Of a stretch of 64,000 bases of DNA, positions 22,439 to 34,525 are shown in pieces (positions within the stretch are counted from its first letter, which is position 1; each line of letters opens with the position of its first letter). The translations under genes and the position numbers were made by a program. The stretch comes from Sorghum bicolor (Eukaryota > Streptophyta > Magnoliopsida > Poales > Poaceae): contig NC_012878.2 of the NCBI RefSeq assembly GCF_000003195.3, positions 41,130,987-41,194,986 on the forward strand, read 5' to 3'. Under the pieces are notes generated by a model. That model did no database searches. It saw nothing but the letters and a program-made list of their open reading frames with translations, and was not told where the DNA came from.

Positions 22439-22877
22439 AGGCAGTATAATCTCCTCTCACTATCGAGTAGAGCCATGATTTGGCAAGGATAGGGGGGTAT
22501 CACTATCAGGTCAAACCACAATCCAAGACTAATTTGTCAATGTCAAGTCGTGGATTGACTATACACTGGCAACATGATACCACTGCTAGATTGAGCCATG
22601 ACCTACTAGTGACCTATGATGTTGGATCTAGCTACTCTAGATTACATGGTCTCTATGTTGAATCTAGCTACCCCTATTGCTTCTGGTTATAAATAGTGTT
22701 AGATATAATAGGATCAACAATTTTAATTCAATTCAATTAGATAAATCTTAACACCCATAATAAAAGCTAGGTGCATTAAAGTCCCATATGAGATTTGGAC
22801 TAAGCATTTACTCAAGTCAAATAGGTGGCTTATGTGTGCACCTACTATGAAGTTGAGAGGAATGGTTGTGTCGAGTC
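22439..22877. other. Unclassified DNA left of CACTA-3
   Basis: About 440 bp with no recognised gene. TCTAGCTAC-type words recur at 22627-22675. The ORF at 22480-22692 has no recognisable domain. Confidence 0.4.
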
Positions 22878-22914
22878 AACTAGTAGAAATCTTCACTTCT
22901 ATGCTGATTTTCTT

Positions 22915-23437
22915 AATGATGGATCTAAAATCATCATAGACGATCACTTTTTATGATGAAAAATTTGGTTTCATCATAGGTCATCATTGATGATCTTTGA
23001 ATGCACTTTATTTATGATGAAATCAGAAGTCATCACAAAAACATGATATAAGAGTTAAGGGTTTTGTCACATATCACTCGTGCGACACATCTATGATGAC
23101 CTCCTTTAATACTATGACAAACAAGGCTTCATCATTGAACTACTTACACATATTTGATGAAAATTATTCAATCCATAACGAATAGATCTCCACACGGTAT
23201 TTTCTTCATCAGAATTGTACCTGTAGGACCTATAGTTACTTATCTGTAACACTTATAATTCATCATAAAAGTCTATGCACAATCCTTTCTCCATATGATG
23301 TGTACCTATGGGGCCCTTCTCAATCTGATGTGTACCTATGGGGCCCTTCTCAATCTGATGTGTACCTAAGGGACCCTTCTCCATCGAATGTGTACTTGTG
23401 GGACCTGCAGTTACTCATCTGTGATGCTTGTAATTCT
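22915..23437. repeat. CACTA-3 left arm with hairpin and tandem repeats
   Basis: From 22930 to 23180 it is full of ATCATCATAG/CTATGATGAT words that form inverted repeats (for example AGGTCATCATTGATGATCT at 22979-22997). From about 23290 to 23410 a unit of about 46 bp (GATGTGTACCTATGGGGCCCTTCTC) is repeated about three times. Related units recur in the right arm. Confidence 0.75.
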
Positions 23438-24260
23438 TGACGGTGGATAATGTCAACAACTTATAGTTGAATAAACTTGAGAAATGGTACATATAGGAGA
23501 ATATACATAGGACTAGGGTCTAAACTAACAAATTCCACAAGCTTTGGTGAATTTATATTTTCTACAGGATTATTCTAGAAAACAAAGGGGGATCAAAACA
23601 TCAAAAAGAACCACACTTGACCGTGAAGAAATATACACCGGAAGATTTTAGAGGACACAAGAAGACACTCCATGCGACGGGAGGCTAAGAGGCCTCCATG
23701 TGGGGCCAGCCAAACCTACCCTAGTGCCACCCGGCACCCCTCTATGGGCCCTACCTATCAGCTTCTAGAGTATTCCTCCATCGCTTTTTAGGATGCATCT
23801 CAGCCATACCTTAAGGTCGGTTTGATCCAAGGGCTCATGTTGGACCCTCTAGGCTATATAAGGAGACCCTAGCCCTCCCCTGAAGCATCAAGTCATTTGG
23901 AGATCAAGCATCTAGAGCCAGAAACTCTAATTCCTCAAAGTTCCTCTAGTTCTATAGTTTAGCGAGTTAGATTAGGTCTAGAGGGAGTCAAGTAGATCAA
24001 GCTTGGATTCTCAACATTGTTAAGAGCGTGGTTTTTGGTATAATTCTGTATACCCCTCTCTCATTGTATTCTCCACCATTTTTGTGTGTTTGCTACAATG
24101 TTTATGTTGACATTATTATTCATATTATTTATGTTTTGATTGTAATGTTCATTATCTACTTTGGTTATATGTCTAACATAGTTAGTTTGTTATTATATTC
24201 ATACACATGTTTGTATAGCGCTCATCATATTAATCAAGGCCTTTGGGTGGGTTGAAAGGT

Positions 24261-27200
24261 TGAAAGCCCTAGTTTGTTTTGGATAATTGATGAAACCCTG
24301 GTACTAACCTCTATACTAAGTGTGTAGACTTAATGAGGTTGGTACATGCCAAGTGATGGAGCAAGAGATGATCATGGTGATAATCGTGATGACCACAAGA
24401 TGATCAAGTGCTGAACTTGGAAAAGAAGAAAGTGAAAAATAGAACCCTATGGAGATCAAGGCAAAGGTATTGCTTAGGGTTTTAGTTTTGGTGATCAAGA
24501 CACCATAGAGGGTGTGATCACATTTAGGATAGATAGCCGTACTATAAAGAGGAGAATTCTTTGGCTAAGCGGTTATCCAGTGCCACTAGGTGGGCTAACT
24601 TAACTCCTTCAAAGAAAATAATTGTAAAGATGCTAACACACGTGCACTTGTTGGTACACACCTGGTGGTGTTGGCACTCTTTAAGAAGGAGGTGAAAAGT
24701 TTCTTGCACCGGTGGAAAGTTTGGAGAAGTCACTGGAGTGTTTCTCACCGGACGCTCTAACCGTAGGCACCGGACGCTGAGCCTACGCGTCTGGTGTGCT
24801 GTCAGTGCCTGGTGCCGTTAGGGTTGAGCACCGGATGCCAAACACTGGACGCGGGTTAGACCCTATTTGTGCGTCCGGTGTGGCTTGACTTTAGTGGGTG
24901 CTTCTAACTGAGAGCACCGGACGCTCAGGTTGCATCTAGTGGTGTGAGTCCGGTGGTCCTATGTGTTTGACAAACTCTCTGCGTACGTGACCGGTGTGCA
25001 CCGGACGCCTCCGGTGCTAACTTGAGCACGTCCGGTGGGTTGTTTTTAACCGTTAGAGATTGAAGCGTGTGGTTCACTCTGTGGACACATGCCTGTGCTC
25101 TGGAGCAGTAGACACACGGGTTGAGCGTCCGGTGGCTCCTGCTTGAGCGTTCGGTGACCCCGACATTTTCCTAGTGAATGAGCCAACGACTCTATTTGTT
25201 TGAGGGGCTTACAAAGAGTTATTGGCCAGCTTGGGGCTCACTCTCTTGGCATTCTAGCATACTTGACATCCTTATGAGCCTAAGCAAACACCTCCCACAC
25301 ATATCCTTCATAGATTAATCATCTTTGTGAGATTGGGAGCGATTCCAAGTGCATTTGCTTTAGTGATTGCATCTAGTGGCACTTGGGGATCGATTTAGCT
25401 ACAGTTTTCTTGGTGGTTGCCACCACCTAGACGGCTTGGAGCAGTGGAGGAGCATTGGCATGAGATGGTGATTGTTCGTGCCCATCTCCAGATGATTGTG
25501 AGGGGTTTTGTACCTTCCCCAATGGAGAGCCGAAAGGTAACTCTAGTGGATTGCTCGTGTCATTGAGTTACCTCACTTGTGGGTCGGTTCTTGCGGTGTC
25601 CTAGCAAGGACTGTTGGGTATTCTTAACATCATTACCAAAAGTAGACTTAGTTTTCTAATTCTGATAACGGTGCCAAAAATGCCAAACCTATCCCTCATA
25701 CCACTTAAGCCAAGTTGTCATCCCCAACATGACATGAGAGACGCGGTATTGAAATATGCAATTGCTCATCTAAATAAATAACAAATGGGACCTGCAAGCG
25801 CACAGATTAATACCGATGTAGCATTTTAACCGGGAAGTATTTCAGGTAATGTTATTTATATTTTTACCACTGGGAAGGGATTAGTAATCATCAATGTTGA
25901 TTATAGAATGGAATATGAGATTGAGTATCTAACATTGCATGTATAATTGAGAACTTTTATCTATCTCTTTCATACAGGGATAAGTGTCACATAAAGGATA
26001 TATAAAGTAATAAATAGTGACAAAGATAATTAATCTGATCAGCATAACTTAGCCACATAATAAATATGATAAGCACCTCAATTAGATATTCTAGAAAGTC
26101 ATTAGCATGGAATTAGAATGAACTACAAGAATATTTCCTAAGTTATTCTCAACTATATAGTCTAGCATTATCATAGTTAGTGCAAGCATACTTATCAATC
26201 ATTGCGAGACAGGACTACGCCCATGCATAGTGATATTAGCAAGGAATATGAGAAACATAGCAATCACTCCCCTGTAATAATGTTGCTCTGCCAGCCCAAT
26301 ACACGAGAGGGGGACTATATTAAAATCAATGAAGCTATCACTATCACGAACTACCCCACGATCTGGCATATTGGGTACAATCGCAGATAAATATGGTATA
26401 AGCACCACGCCTACACAATATCTATCATTTACCCATGGATCCGATGGATAAACGCTATACGATCCTAAACATGTATATAGATCCAATCTAACTAAGCCAA
26501 GTATATAACTATGATAAACTAAGAACAATATAATTGCGAATATAAACAAGTAGAGCAAAGTCATAAGCAATATATTGAAGTAGAACAAAGTCATATTCAT
26601 AATATTGAAGAACACAGATGAACAATTAGAAGAACAATTAGAGAATTACCAAGAATCCTCTTGACAGATTCGGAAACCAATCGAAGATTGACACCTTCTA
26701 GTTCTAATCCTATGTAGCTATGCTAATCTAGATGTCTAATTGATGTGGTGGCTCTAATCTTGATCAGAGGCTTCTTCTCCCTTGAAGAATAATGAATTAG
26801 GGTTGAGAGACTCTCTCCTCCAGGGGCCAGGGGGTCTGGTTTTATAGTCCCTTCAAGTGAATATGGGCTGTTGGATCAAACCGACATTGATTGAACGGTT
26901 ATCCTTGATCCTTTAGGTCGGTGGAGATTGATCCCGAAAGAGAGTCCTAATTGGACTCAGCAAGGGGGGCGGGCGCCCTGGTGACCTGGGCGGGCGCCTA
27001 GGGCCAGGCTCCGTTCGGTCTCCGCTTCCTTCCCGTGGCTTCTGGAGTCTTCTAGATGTAAGATAATTACGCGGCACGTTGATATCTCTATGTAATCCTG
27101 ACGTGTGGGCCTTTCTTCCGTTTTTCCTAATAACCCCCTGCAGAAATAGACAAACACCAAAACTCGTGGAATTCTGTCAGATAAAACCCTAAGTCTAGAT

Positions 27201-27747
27201 GTTGATTTCATTTGGATCCTTTTCTTTGTTTATTTGTTTATTAAATTTGATACTTAAGGACCGTCAACAAGGACGAGGTTCATGCTACACCTCTTAGCCA
27301 CCAAACCACCAAGTGTTATTCGACACAACGGGGACGTAGCATGCCGACAAGCACGTGAACCTCGGGAGAAAAATTAGTGTCTCAATTATGTTTTATTGGC
27401 ATTCTCCCGGTGCTTGATTGTTCATATATTGGTGATTGGCTCATCCCCTACTCGGCGGTATAAATTTCTCATCCTCTCCATTTACTTACCGTAAAGTAGT
27501 GTAATTAGTTTAGTTACTAGTCTTGCCTTGTGTAGCATAGTTCACTAGTGTAGCTTGTAGTGACATAGCTCTTGTGTGCCTAGTGATTATAGCAACTAGA
27601 ATTGTTGGTTAGGTGGCTTGCAAACTCCCCATTAGAGCTAGAGCAAAAGCTTTGCTTTGTTATTTAGTAACCTCTTGCTCTAGTGAGTTTGTAGAATTTT
27701 TAAATAGGCTCTTCAGCCCCCCTCTCTAGCCATATTAGGACCTTTCA
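24261..27747 (+). repeat. Copia-A 5' LTR, split by an Athila solo LTR
   Basis: TGAAAGCCCTAG...CCTTTCA. Without the insertion at 25612-27269 and one TSD it is about 1.82 kb, close to the 1857-bp 3' LTR. The 3' LTR has an extra ~32-bp piece near 35990-36022. CCGGACG-type motifs cluster at 24750-25150. The TATA box of the 3' LTR (TATAAATAG) is changed here to TACAAAGAG near 25212. Confidence 0.9.
25612..27269 (-). mobile_element. Athila-type solo LTR inside Copia-A 5' LTR
   Basis: TGTTGGG...CCGTCAACA, 1658 bp, flanked by the perfect 5-bp TSD AGGAC (25607-25611, 27270-27274). The uninterrupted target is visible in the 3' LTR at about 37035-37055. The block GCAAGCGCACAGATTAATACCG near the left end and the TATA box near 26841 on the minus strand match the LTRs of Athila-B, so its sense is minus. 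There is no internal sequence. ORFs inside (26199-26615 minus, 26957-27211 minus) have no domains. Confidence 0.92.
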
Positions 27748-27749
27748 AG

Positions 27750-27763
27750 TGGTATCAGAGCCA
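27750..27763 (+). other. Copia-A primer-binding site (initiator Met tRNA)
   Basis: TGGTATCAGAGCCA lies two bases after the 5' LTR and is complementary to the 3' end of plant initiator methionine tRNA, the usual primer of Copia elements. Confidence 0.95.
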
Positions 27764-27819
27764 TGGTCACAATTTTGTGAAAGCTTAACAACCTCGATGC
27801 TCAAATTATAGCTCAAATA

Positions 27820-29708
27820 GTGTTCAACCATGTTGGGGGCAAACCACCACTCTTTAATGGCACAAGTTCTTTTGACTATTGGAAGAGAAAAATGAAAATG
27901 TACCTTGGATCAATCAATGATAGAGTGGGAGAAGTCATGGAGAATGATTTTGTGATTCTTGATCCCACCAACCCCACCGACAATGAGAGAGCCAATAAAT
28001 AATGCAATATTATGGCTCTCAACACAATCTACAATGGCATTGATTTAAAGGTGTTTGAACAAGTCAAAGACCTTGAGAAGGCAAGTGAAGTATGGACAAG
28101 GTTAGAAGAGACATATGAGGGCACTACAATCGTAAAAAGTGCCAAGTTATACATGCTCAAGGATAAGTTATCCAACTTCAAGATGAATGATGATGAGTCC
28201 ATACCAGATATGTTCTATAGGCTCCAAGTCATCATCAATGATCTCAAGGGCCTTGGTGAGAAAGTAAAGGATGAGGACTTCATTCACAAGTTCTTAATAT
28301 GCTTGCCCAAGAGGTTCAAGATATTGAAAACCATCATATTTAGAGGAGGATTGATGGGTGTATCTCCCAATGAGGTACTTGGAGATGTCATGACCGAGGA
28401 TCAATACAATGACAATCATGATGATGAGGTCATGAAGAAGGATGATGATGATAAGAAGAAGAAGACTGTAGCATTCAAAGCTAGCTCTTCATCGAAGAGC
28501 AAGAACAAGAGCAAGGCTAAGAAGGAAGAATCAAGTGATGAGGAGTGCTCCAATGATGATAGTGATGATGAAGCACTAGCACTCTTTGTCTGCAAATTTG
28601 GCAAGATGATGAAGAAGAAGGATATCACACAAGAAAGAGAAGAGATCAATTCAAGAACAAGGAGCATGTGAGGCTATGCTACAAGTGCAAGAGTCCTGAT
28701 CATATTGTGGCAGATTGTCCTTACAATATTGACAATGATGAGCATGAGAAGAAAAACAAGAAGGAGAAGAAAAAGAGAAGAAGATGGTCTTCAAGAAGAA
28801 GAAGGGTGGATCCTATGTTGTGACATGGGATAGTGATGCTTCTTTGGATGATGATTCTAGTGATGATGACAAGTTATCCATGAAGAAGGCACTTGCTAGC
28901 ATTGCTATCAACAACAAGCCATTACTCTTCGACACTCCTTCATGCTTCATGGCCAAGGGCCATAAGGTACAATATGATGAGAGTGAGAGTGAAAGTGAAA
29001 ATGAACATGATAGTGATAGTGATAATGATGATGAATTCACTAATCAACGACTCATGGACATGCTAGAACAAGCTGATTCACTTATTTGTTCTAAAAACAA
29101 GAAGTGTAAAGAATTGGCCAAGAAGTTGAAAGCTCTTGAACAATCCTTTGATGATCTCAATGCTACTCATGAGAGGCTAGTAGATGCCCATGAGAAGCTT
29201 GGCAAGGCTCACACCAAGCTTGAAAAAGCTCACTCCTTGTTGTTAGAAGAGAACAAGGAAATGGTTGTTGTATCATATGATGTGGGCACAACATGTGACT
29301 TAATTAACGAATCACCCAACCCACCTATTGTCGTTGCCACTAACTCTTCTTGTAGGTTTTCATCCACCACAACCAACTCTACCTCTACTTCTAGTGTCGG
29401 TGACACTTGTGATACTTCACTAAAGGTTGAGAATGAGACTCTCAATAGAGAGTTGGATGACCTCACTCATGCCCTAAGCAAGGCCTATGGTGGTGAGGCC
29501 CGCTTGCTAAAGTGCTTGGGTAGCCAAAGGTTTTCTCTCAACAAAGAGGGATTAGGCTATACCCCTAATAAAGGCAAGGCGGCCTTTGTAACTCACAAGC
29601 CTAGCTTCATGAAGAGCAATGGTCGGTATTGCAATAGATGCAAGCAAGTTGGGCACCTAGAGCTTAATAGCAATAAAATGAACAAAAACAAGAAAAATGC
29701 TAATGTAC
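27820..29708 (+). pseudogene. Copia-A gag (capsid, zinc knuckles, coiled coil), broken
   Basis: The capsid part (27820-28671) starts with a KPPLFNGTSSFDYWK region and continues through WTRLEETYEGT and ESIPDMFYRLQVI, with an in-frame TAA at 28000-28002. A zinc knuckle CYKCKSPDHIVADC (28677-28718) is intact but in another frame. A second frameshift in the A-rich run before 28784 leads to the third frame (28784-29708): Asp/Ser-rich stretch, long heptad-rich coiled coil (about 29050-29270), and a second knuckle C-NRC-KQVGH whose last Cys is lost. The acidic and coiled-coil C-terminal extension is typical of Sirevirus gag. The frame is cut at 29708 by a solo LTR and continues at 31121. Confidence 0.88.
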
Positions 29709-31120
29709 TGTTGACGGTACTTTCAGTATGATTTTTGACCACTAAAACCGTCAACAAAAGTTAAGTTTTGGGAATAACACCAAGCCACTAAGTAGTGACA
29801 TAGGTACAATTCACTTGGTTCCACATGTACATGTCATTACTTGGATGCAGGTGGAAACAGCCACAAATCAATCCTGATTAAGCTCAAATGAAGCAAAGAT
29901 GATCAAGAACCAAAACCACCATATATCAACAAAAGATTGAAGATGACAAGTGGGGACATCATGTGGAGCAAGGTGGTGGGCCAACCCCCAAAGTGTAGGT
30001 CAGCCGACCTACATTTGGTGGGCCCCCACCAGGTCCACACTCCCACCGACATCACCATCTTCTAGAAGGTTGGTGGGGCCCACATGGAAGCAAAGGGTCG
30101 GTCGACCGACCTATCATGTGGGCCCATCTTGAGTCGGTTCACTCCCACCGACATCCCCATGATGAACATGTGATGGAAATTCCCATCCATTGATCATATG
30201 GCGGTTCCAAGGTCAGTTTGATCCAACGGTGGTGAAGAAGGAGCACACGGATCGCTGACGTGGCACTGGAGTAGCCCCTACTCCATCTCCCCCTATAAAT
30301 ACCCCCTTAGAGAGACTAGTTAATCATGATGTATCTTAGGAAGAGCTACTCTTAGCTAAGTGTGAGAATAGAGGGAAGAGAGTGAGGAGTTCCCCGAGGA
30401 GGAGTCCCGGCTTGTTGGGAGTCTTCTTCCAGGAGCACCTCAGTGGATGCTTGTCTTCTAGTAAGTCTTCTTTCTAGTTGCCTTTCATCTGAGTACTTCC
30501 AGTATTTACTTTCTATCTTAGTTTATTTTAAGTCTACAATCGGCCTATCTGGCACATTGCTTTGCCTTGTGTGAAGTACACGAAACCTTAGCTGGGTCTA
30601 GAGTAGTAGAATTAGTGTAGACGTGGTGTCTAGATTAAGTGTGCCCTTGTGGACTTCTAGTCACACCTGAAGAACGCTAGCAGCGAAGTGTGACAGGCCT
30701 CTGCTGGACATTAGGAGTTCTCTTCAGTGTGTTGTTAGGCAAGTTGCAAATAATAGTTGGCCTGCATGGTAGCTGCCTAAGGAAGTGTTTCGCCACACCC
30801 TTTTCACCTATCGGCCACAGTAGGAAGGGAGTTAACTCTCAAGTATACTTAGAATAGCTTAGCCAGAAGCCAAATAGTAGAAATACCTCTCTACCCAATC
30901 CTAAGCCCTTTGATCATCATCCGATGACTCAATTGGTCTAGTTATTCCACTTCTCGTTCCCTGTGGAAAATACGATACCTGGAATACTCCTGGTGAAGTG
31001 CTACATTGACCACCGTCCGCTTGCGGTAAAACCGTTTGCCACTTCTGGTGTCACGCAAGCATTTCTAGTGTTGTGCCAAGGACTGATAATCCTAGGTAGT
31101 GACGCTAAGAAGAGTCAACA
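29709..31120 (+). mobile_element. Athila-type solo LTR inside Copia-A gag
   Basis: TGTTGACGG...GAGTCAACA, 1412 bp, with perfect TSD TGTAC (29704-29708, 31121-31125). A TATA box CCCTATAAATACC lies at about 30292. The 3' part carries ATACGATACCTGGAATACTCC, then CCGTCCGCTTGCGG, the plus-sense version of the Athila LTR end block. Removing it with one TSD copy joins the two gag parts in frame. ORFs 29950-30132 and the start of 30963-31298 arise from the LTR. Confidence 0.93.
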
Positions 31121-31298
31121 TGTACCTTACATTCCTTTTGATTCTTGTTATGTGCTTACTAAGGTTGAGAAGGGTGTGCATGCTAAGTTTGTTGGTACAC
31201 CAATTGTTGGTCCAAAGAAGAAGGCCATTTGGGTACCAAAGAGCTTAGTCACTAACCTCCAAGGACCCAAACATGTATGGGTACCTAAGAAACATTGA
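31121..31298 (+). pseudogene. Copia-A gag C-terminal tail
   Basis: This continues the frame of 28784-29708 across the solo LTR: IPFDSCYVLTK, GVHAKFVGTPIVG, KKKAIWVPKSLV and VWVPKKH, ended by TGA. Such WVPK repeats precede the protease in grass Sireviruses. A gap of about 27 bases with a second stop separates it from the protease frame at 31326. A gag stop here may be original to the lineage rather than damage. Confidence 0.8.
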
Positions 31299-31325
31299 TT
31301 TGTTTTGTAGGTAAACTATAAAGCC

Positions 31326-34300
31326 AGAAGAAGGCATTGGGTGCTTGATAGTGGGTGCACACAACACATGACCGGTGATGGAAGAATGTTCAATTCAATC
31401 AATCGAAATGATGACAATGGTGTTGATTGTATCACATTTGGTGACAATGGCAAAGACAAGGTCAAAGGGCTCGATAAAATTGCTATATCCAATGACTTGA
31501 GCATTTCCAATGTGCTACTAGTAGAAGCTTGAATTTCAACTTTCTATCCATAGCTCAACTTTGTGATCTTGGTTTCAAATGCATATTTGGAGTTGATGAT
31601 GTAGAGATCATAAGTGTAGATGGCTCTAACTTGATATTCAAAGGCTTTAGATATGATAATCTATACTTGGTTGATTTCAATGCTAGTGAAGCTCAATTAT
31701 CAACATGCTTGCTCACTAAATCTAGCATGGGTTGGTTATGGCACAGAAGGCTTGGTCATGTTGGAATAAAACAATTGAACAAATTAGTTAAGCATAATCT
31801 TGTTAGAGGCTTGAAACATGTCACATTTGAGAAAGATAAGCTTTGTAGTGCATGTCAAGCCAAAAAGCAAGTTAGCAACACTCATCCAAAGAAGAGCATC
31901 ATGAGTACATGCAATGCATTTGAGTTGTTGCACATGGATCTATTTGGACCAACCACATACACAAGCATTGGTGGAAATAAATATGGATTTGTGATAGTGG
32001 ATGATTTCACAAGATACACATGGGTATTTTTTTCTTAGTGACAAGAGTGATGCTTTTGCAACCTTCAAATCATTTGTCAAGAGGATACACAATAAGTTTG
32101 AAACAACCATCAAGAAAGTGAGAAGTGACAACAGAAGTGAATTCAAGAACACAAGAGTTGATGAGCTTTGTGATGAATTTGGTATTAGGCATCAATTCTC
32201 GGCCAAGTACACTCCACAATAAAATGGTCTTGTTGAGAGGAAGAATAGAACCTTGATTGACATGGCAAGATCAATGTTGAGTGAGTACAATGTGAGTCAT
32301 TCCTTTTGGGCCGAGGCAATCAACATGGCTTGCTACTATAGCAACCGACTCTATTGTCACCCAATGATGGAGAAGACTCCATATGAGCTATTGAATGGAA
32401 GAAAGCCCAACATTGCATACTTTTGGGTTTTTGGTTGCAAATGCTACATATTGAAGAAAGACACTAGATTGAGGAAATTTGAAAAGAAATGTGATGAAGG
32501 CTTCTTGCTTGGTTACTCCACTACTAGCAAAGCTTATAGAGTTTGGAATTTGGCTAGCGGTACTCTTGAAGAGGTGCATAATGTTGAGTTTGATGAAACC
32601 AATGGCTCTCAAGAGAAAGATGAGAATCTAGATGATGTGAGAGGCACTCAATTGGACGATGCAATGAAGAATATGGACATTGGTGATTTAAGGCCTAGAG
32701 AGGTGATTGATGTTGAACATGACAAAGATCAAGTGCTTCCTACCTCTAATGTGCAAGCTAGTGGTTCTCATGATCAAAATCAAGCTAGTACAAGTGGTAC
32801 TCAAGTGCAAGACCAACAAGCTAGTACATCATCTCATGATCAACCAAGTGTAAGCAATCAAGTGCAAATACTCCAACCAACAAATATTGTAAGAGATCAT
32901 CCATTGGATCATATCATTAGTGATATTCAAAGAGGAGTGCAAACTAGATCAAGACTAGCATCATTTTGTGAGCATTTCTCCTTTGTGTCTCACATTGAGC
33001 CAAAGAAGATAGATGAAGCTTTGAGAGATGTTGATTGGTTTAATGATATGCATGAAGAGCTTAACAATTTTAAGAGAAATCAAGTATGGGAATTAGTTGA
33101 GAGGCCTAGTGATCATAATGTCATTGGTACTAGATGGGTCTTTCGCAACAAACAAGATCAAGATGGGATAGTTGTAAGAAACAAAGCAAGATTGGTAGCA
33201 CAAGGCTATACTCAAGTTGAAGGTCTTGACTTTGGTGAAATATATGCCCCGGTTGCAAGATTGGAAGCAATTAGGATCTTGTTAGCCTATGCTTGTGCAC
33301 ATAACATCAAGTTATATCAAATGGATGTGAAGAGTGCAATTCTAAATGGCTATATCAATGAAGAAGTTTATGTTGAGCAACCTCCCGGTTTTGAAGATGA
33401 CAAGAAACCCAACCATGTTTACAAGCTAAGAAAGGCATTGTATGGTTAGAAGCAAGAACCAAGAGCATGGTATTAGAGATTGAGAGATTTCTTACTCTCT
33501 AAAGGTTTCAAGATGGGCAAGGTTGACACCACTCTCTTCACCAAGAAGATTGGCAAGGACTATTGTGTTGCAAATATATGTTGATGATATCATATTTGGA
33601 TCAACCAATCAAGAATTTTGTGAGGAGTTTGGAAACATGATGGCTAATGAATTTGAGATGTCAATGATTGGAGATCTTAGTTACTTCCTTGGTCTTCAAA
33701 TCAAACAATTGAAGAATGGCAGATTTGTGAGTCAAGGCAAGTACAAACATGCTCAAGAAATTATGTATGGATGATGCAAAGTCAATTAGCACACCAATGG
33801 GAAAAAAATGGAAGCCTAGATAGTGATACAAGTGAAAATATGGTGGATCAAAAGTTGTATCGGTCTATGATTGGAAGCCTACTCTATGTGACCGTATCAA
33901 GACCGGATGTCATGTTTAGTGTATGCATGTGTGCAAGATTTCAAGCCTCACCAAAGAGAAAGTCATTTGAAGGCAACAAAGAGAATATTGAGGTACTTGA
34001 AGCATACACAAAATGTTGGTTTGTGGTATCCCAAAGGTGCAAATTCTGAACTTGTTGGATATTCTGGTTCAGACTATGTGGGATGCAATGTTGAAATAAG
34101 AAGCACATTGGGCACATGTCAACTATTGGGAAGATCACTTGTCTCATGGTCATCCAAGAAAGAAAAGAGTGTTACACTATCAACCGCTGAAGTGGAGTAC
34201 ATTGCGGACCGTAGTTGTTGTGCACAAATCCTATGAATGAAGGCAACATTGAAGGACTTTGAAATAAACTTCAAGCAAGTGCCATTGCTATGTGACAATG

Positions 34301-34525
34301 AAAGTGTTGTGAAGCTCACGAACAACCCGGTTCAACACTCAAGAACAAAGCATATAGATGTCCGCCATCACTTCATAAGAGATCACCAAAAAAAGGGGAC
34401 ATTTGCATTGATAGTATAGGCACCGATGATCAACTTGCTGATATATTCACCAAGCCACTTGATGAGAAGAGGTTCTGCAAGCTAAGGAATGAATTGAACA
34501 TACTTGACTTCTCAAATATGTGTTG
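31326..34525 (+). pseudogene. Copia-A pol: protease, integrase, RT, RNase H, broken
   Basis: Protease: WVLDSGCTQHMTG (31341-31380), with the DSG triad intact. A base appears lost near 31526. GAG-pre-integrase and integrase zinc region: HRRLGHVG through CSACQ. The integrase core runs to 32222, with an extra T in the run near 32030 and a TAA at 32220-32222. The RT domain starts about 33000 (EALRDVDW), with ARLVAQGYTQ and YVDDIIFGS (33580-33606). Stops at 33447-33449 and 33474-33476 and further frameshifts near 33560, 33765, 33960 and 34390 follow. In RNase H the first catalytic Asp of the YSDSD-type motif is Gly (YSGSD). A TGA lies at 34234-34236. The pol C-terminus FSNMC ends at 34525. Confidence 0.92.
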
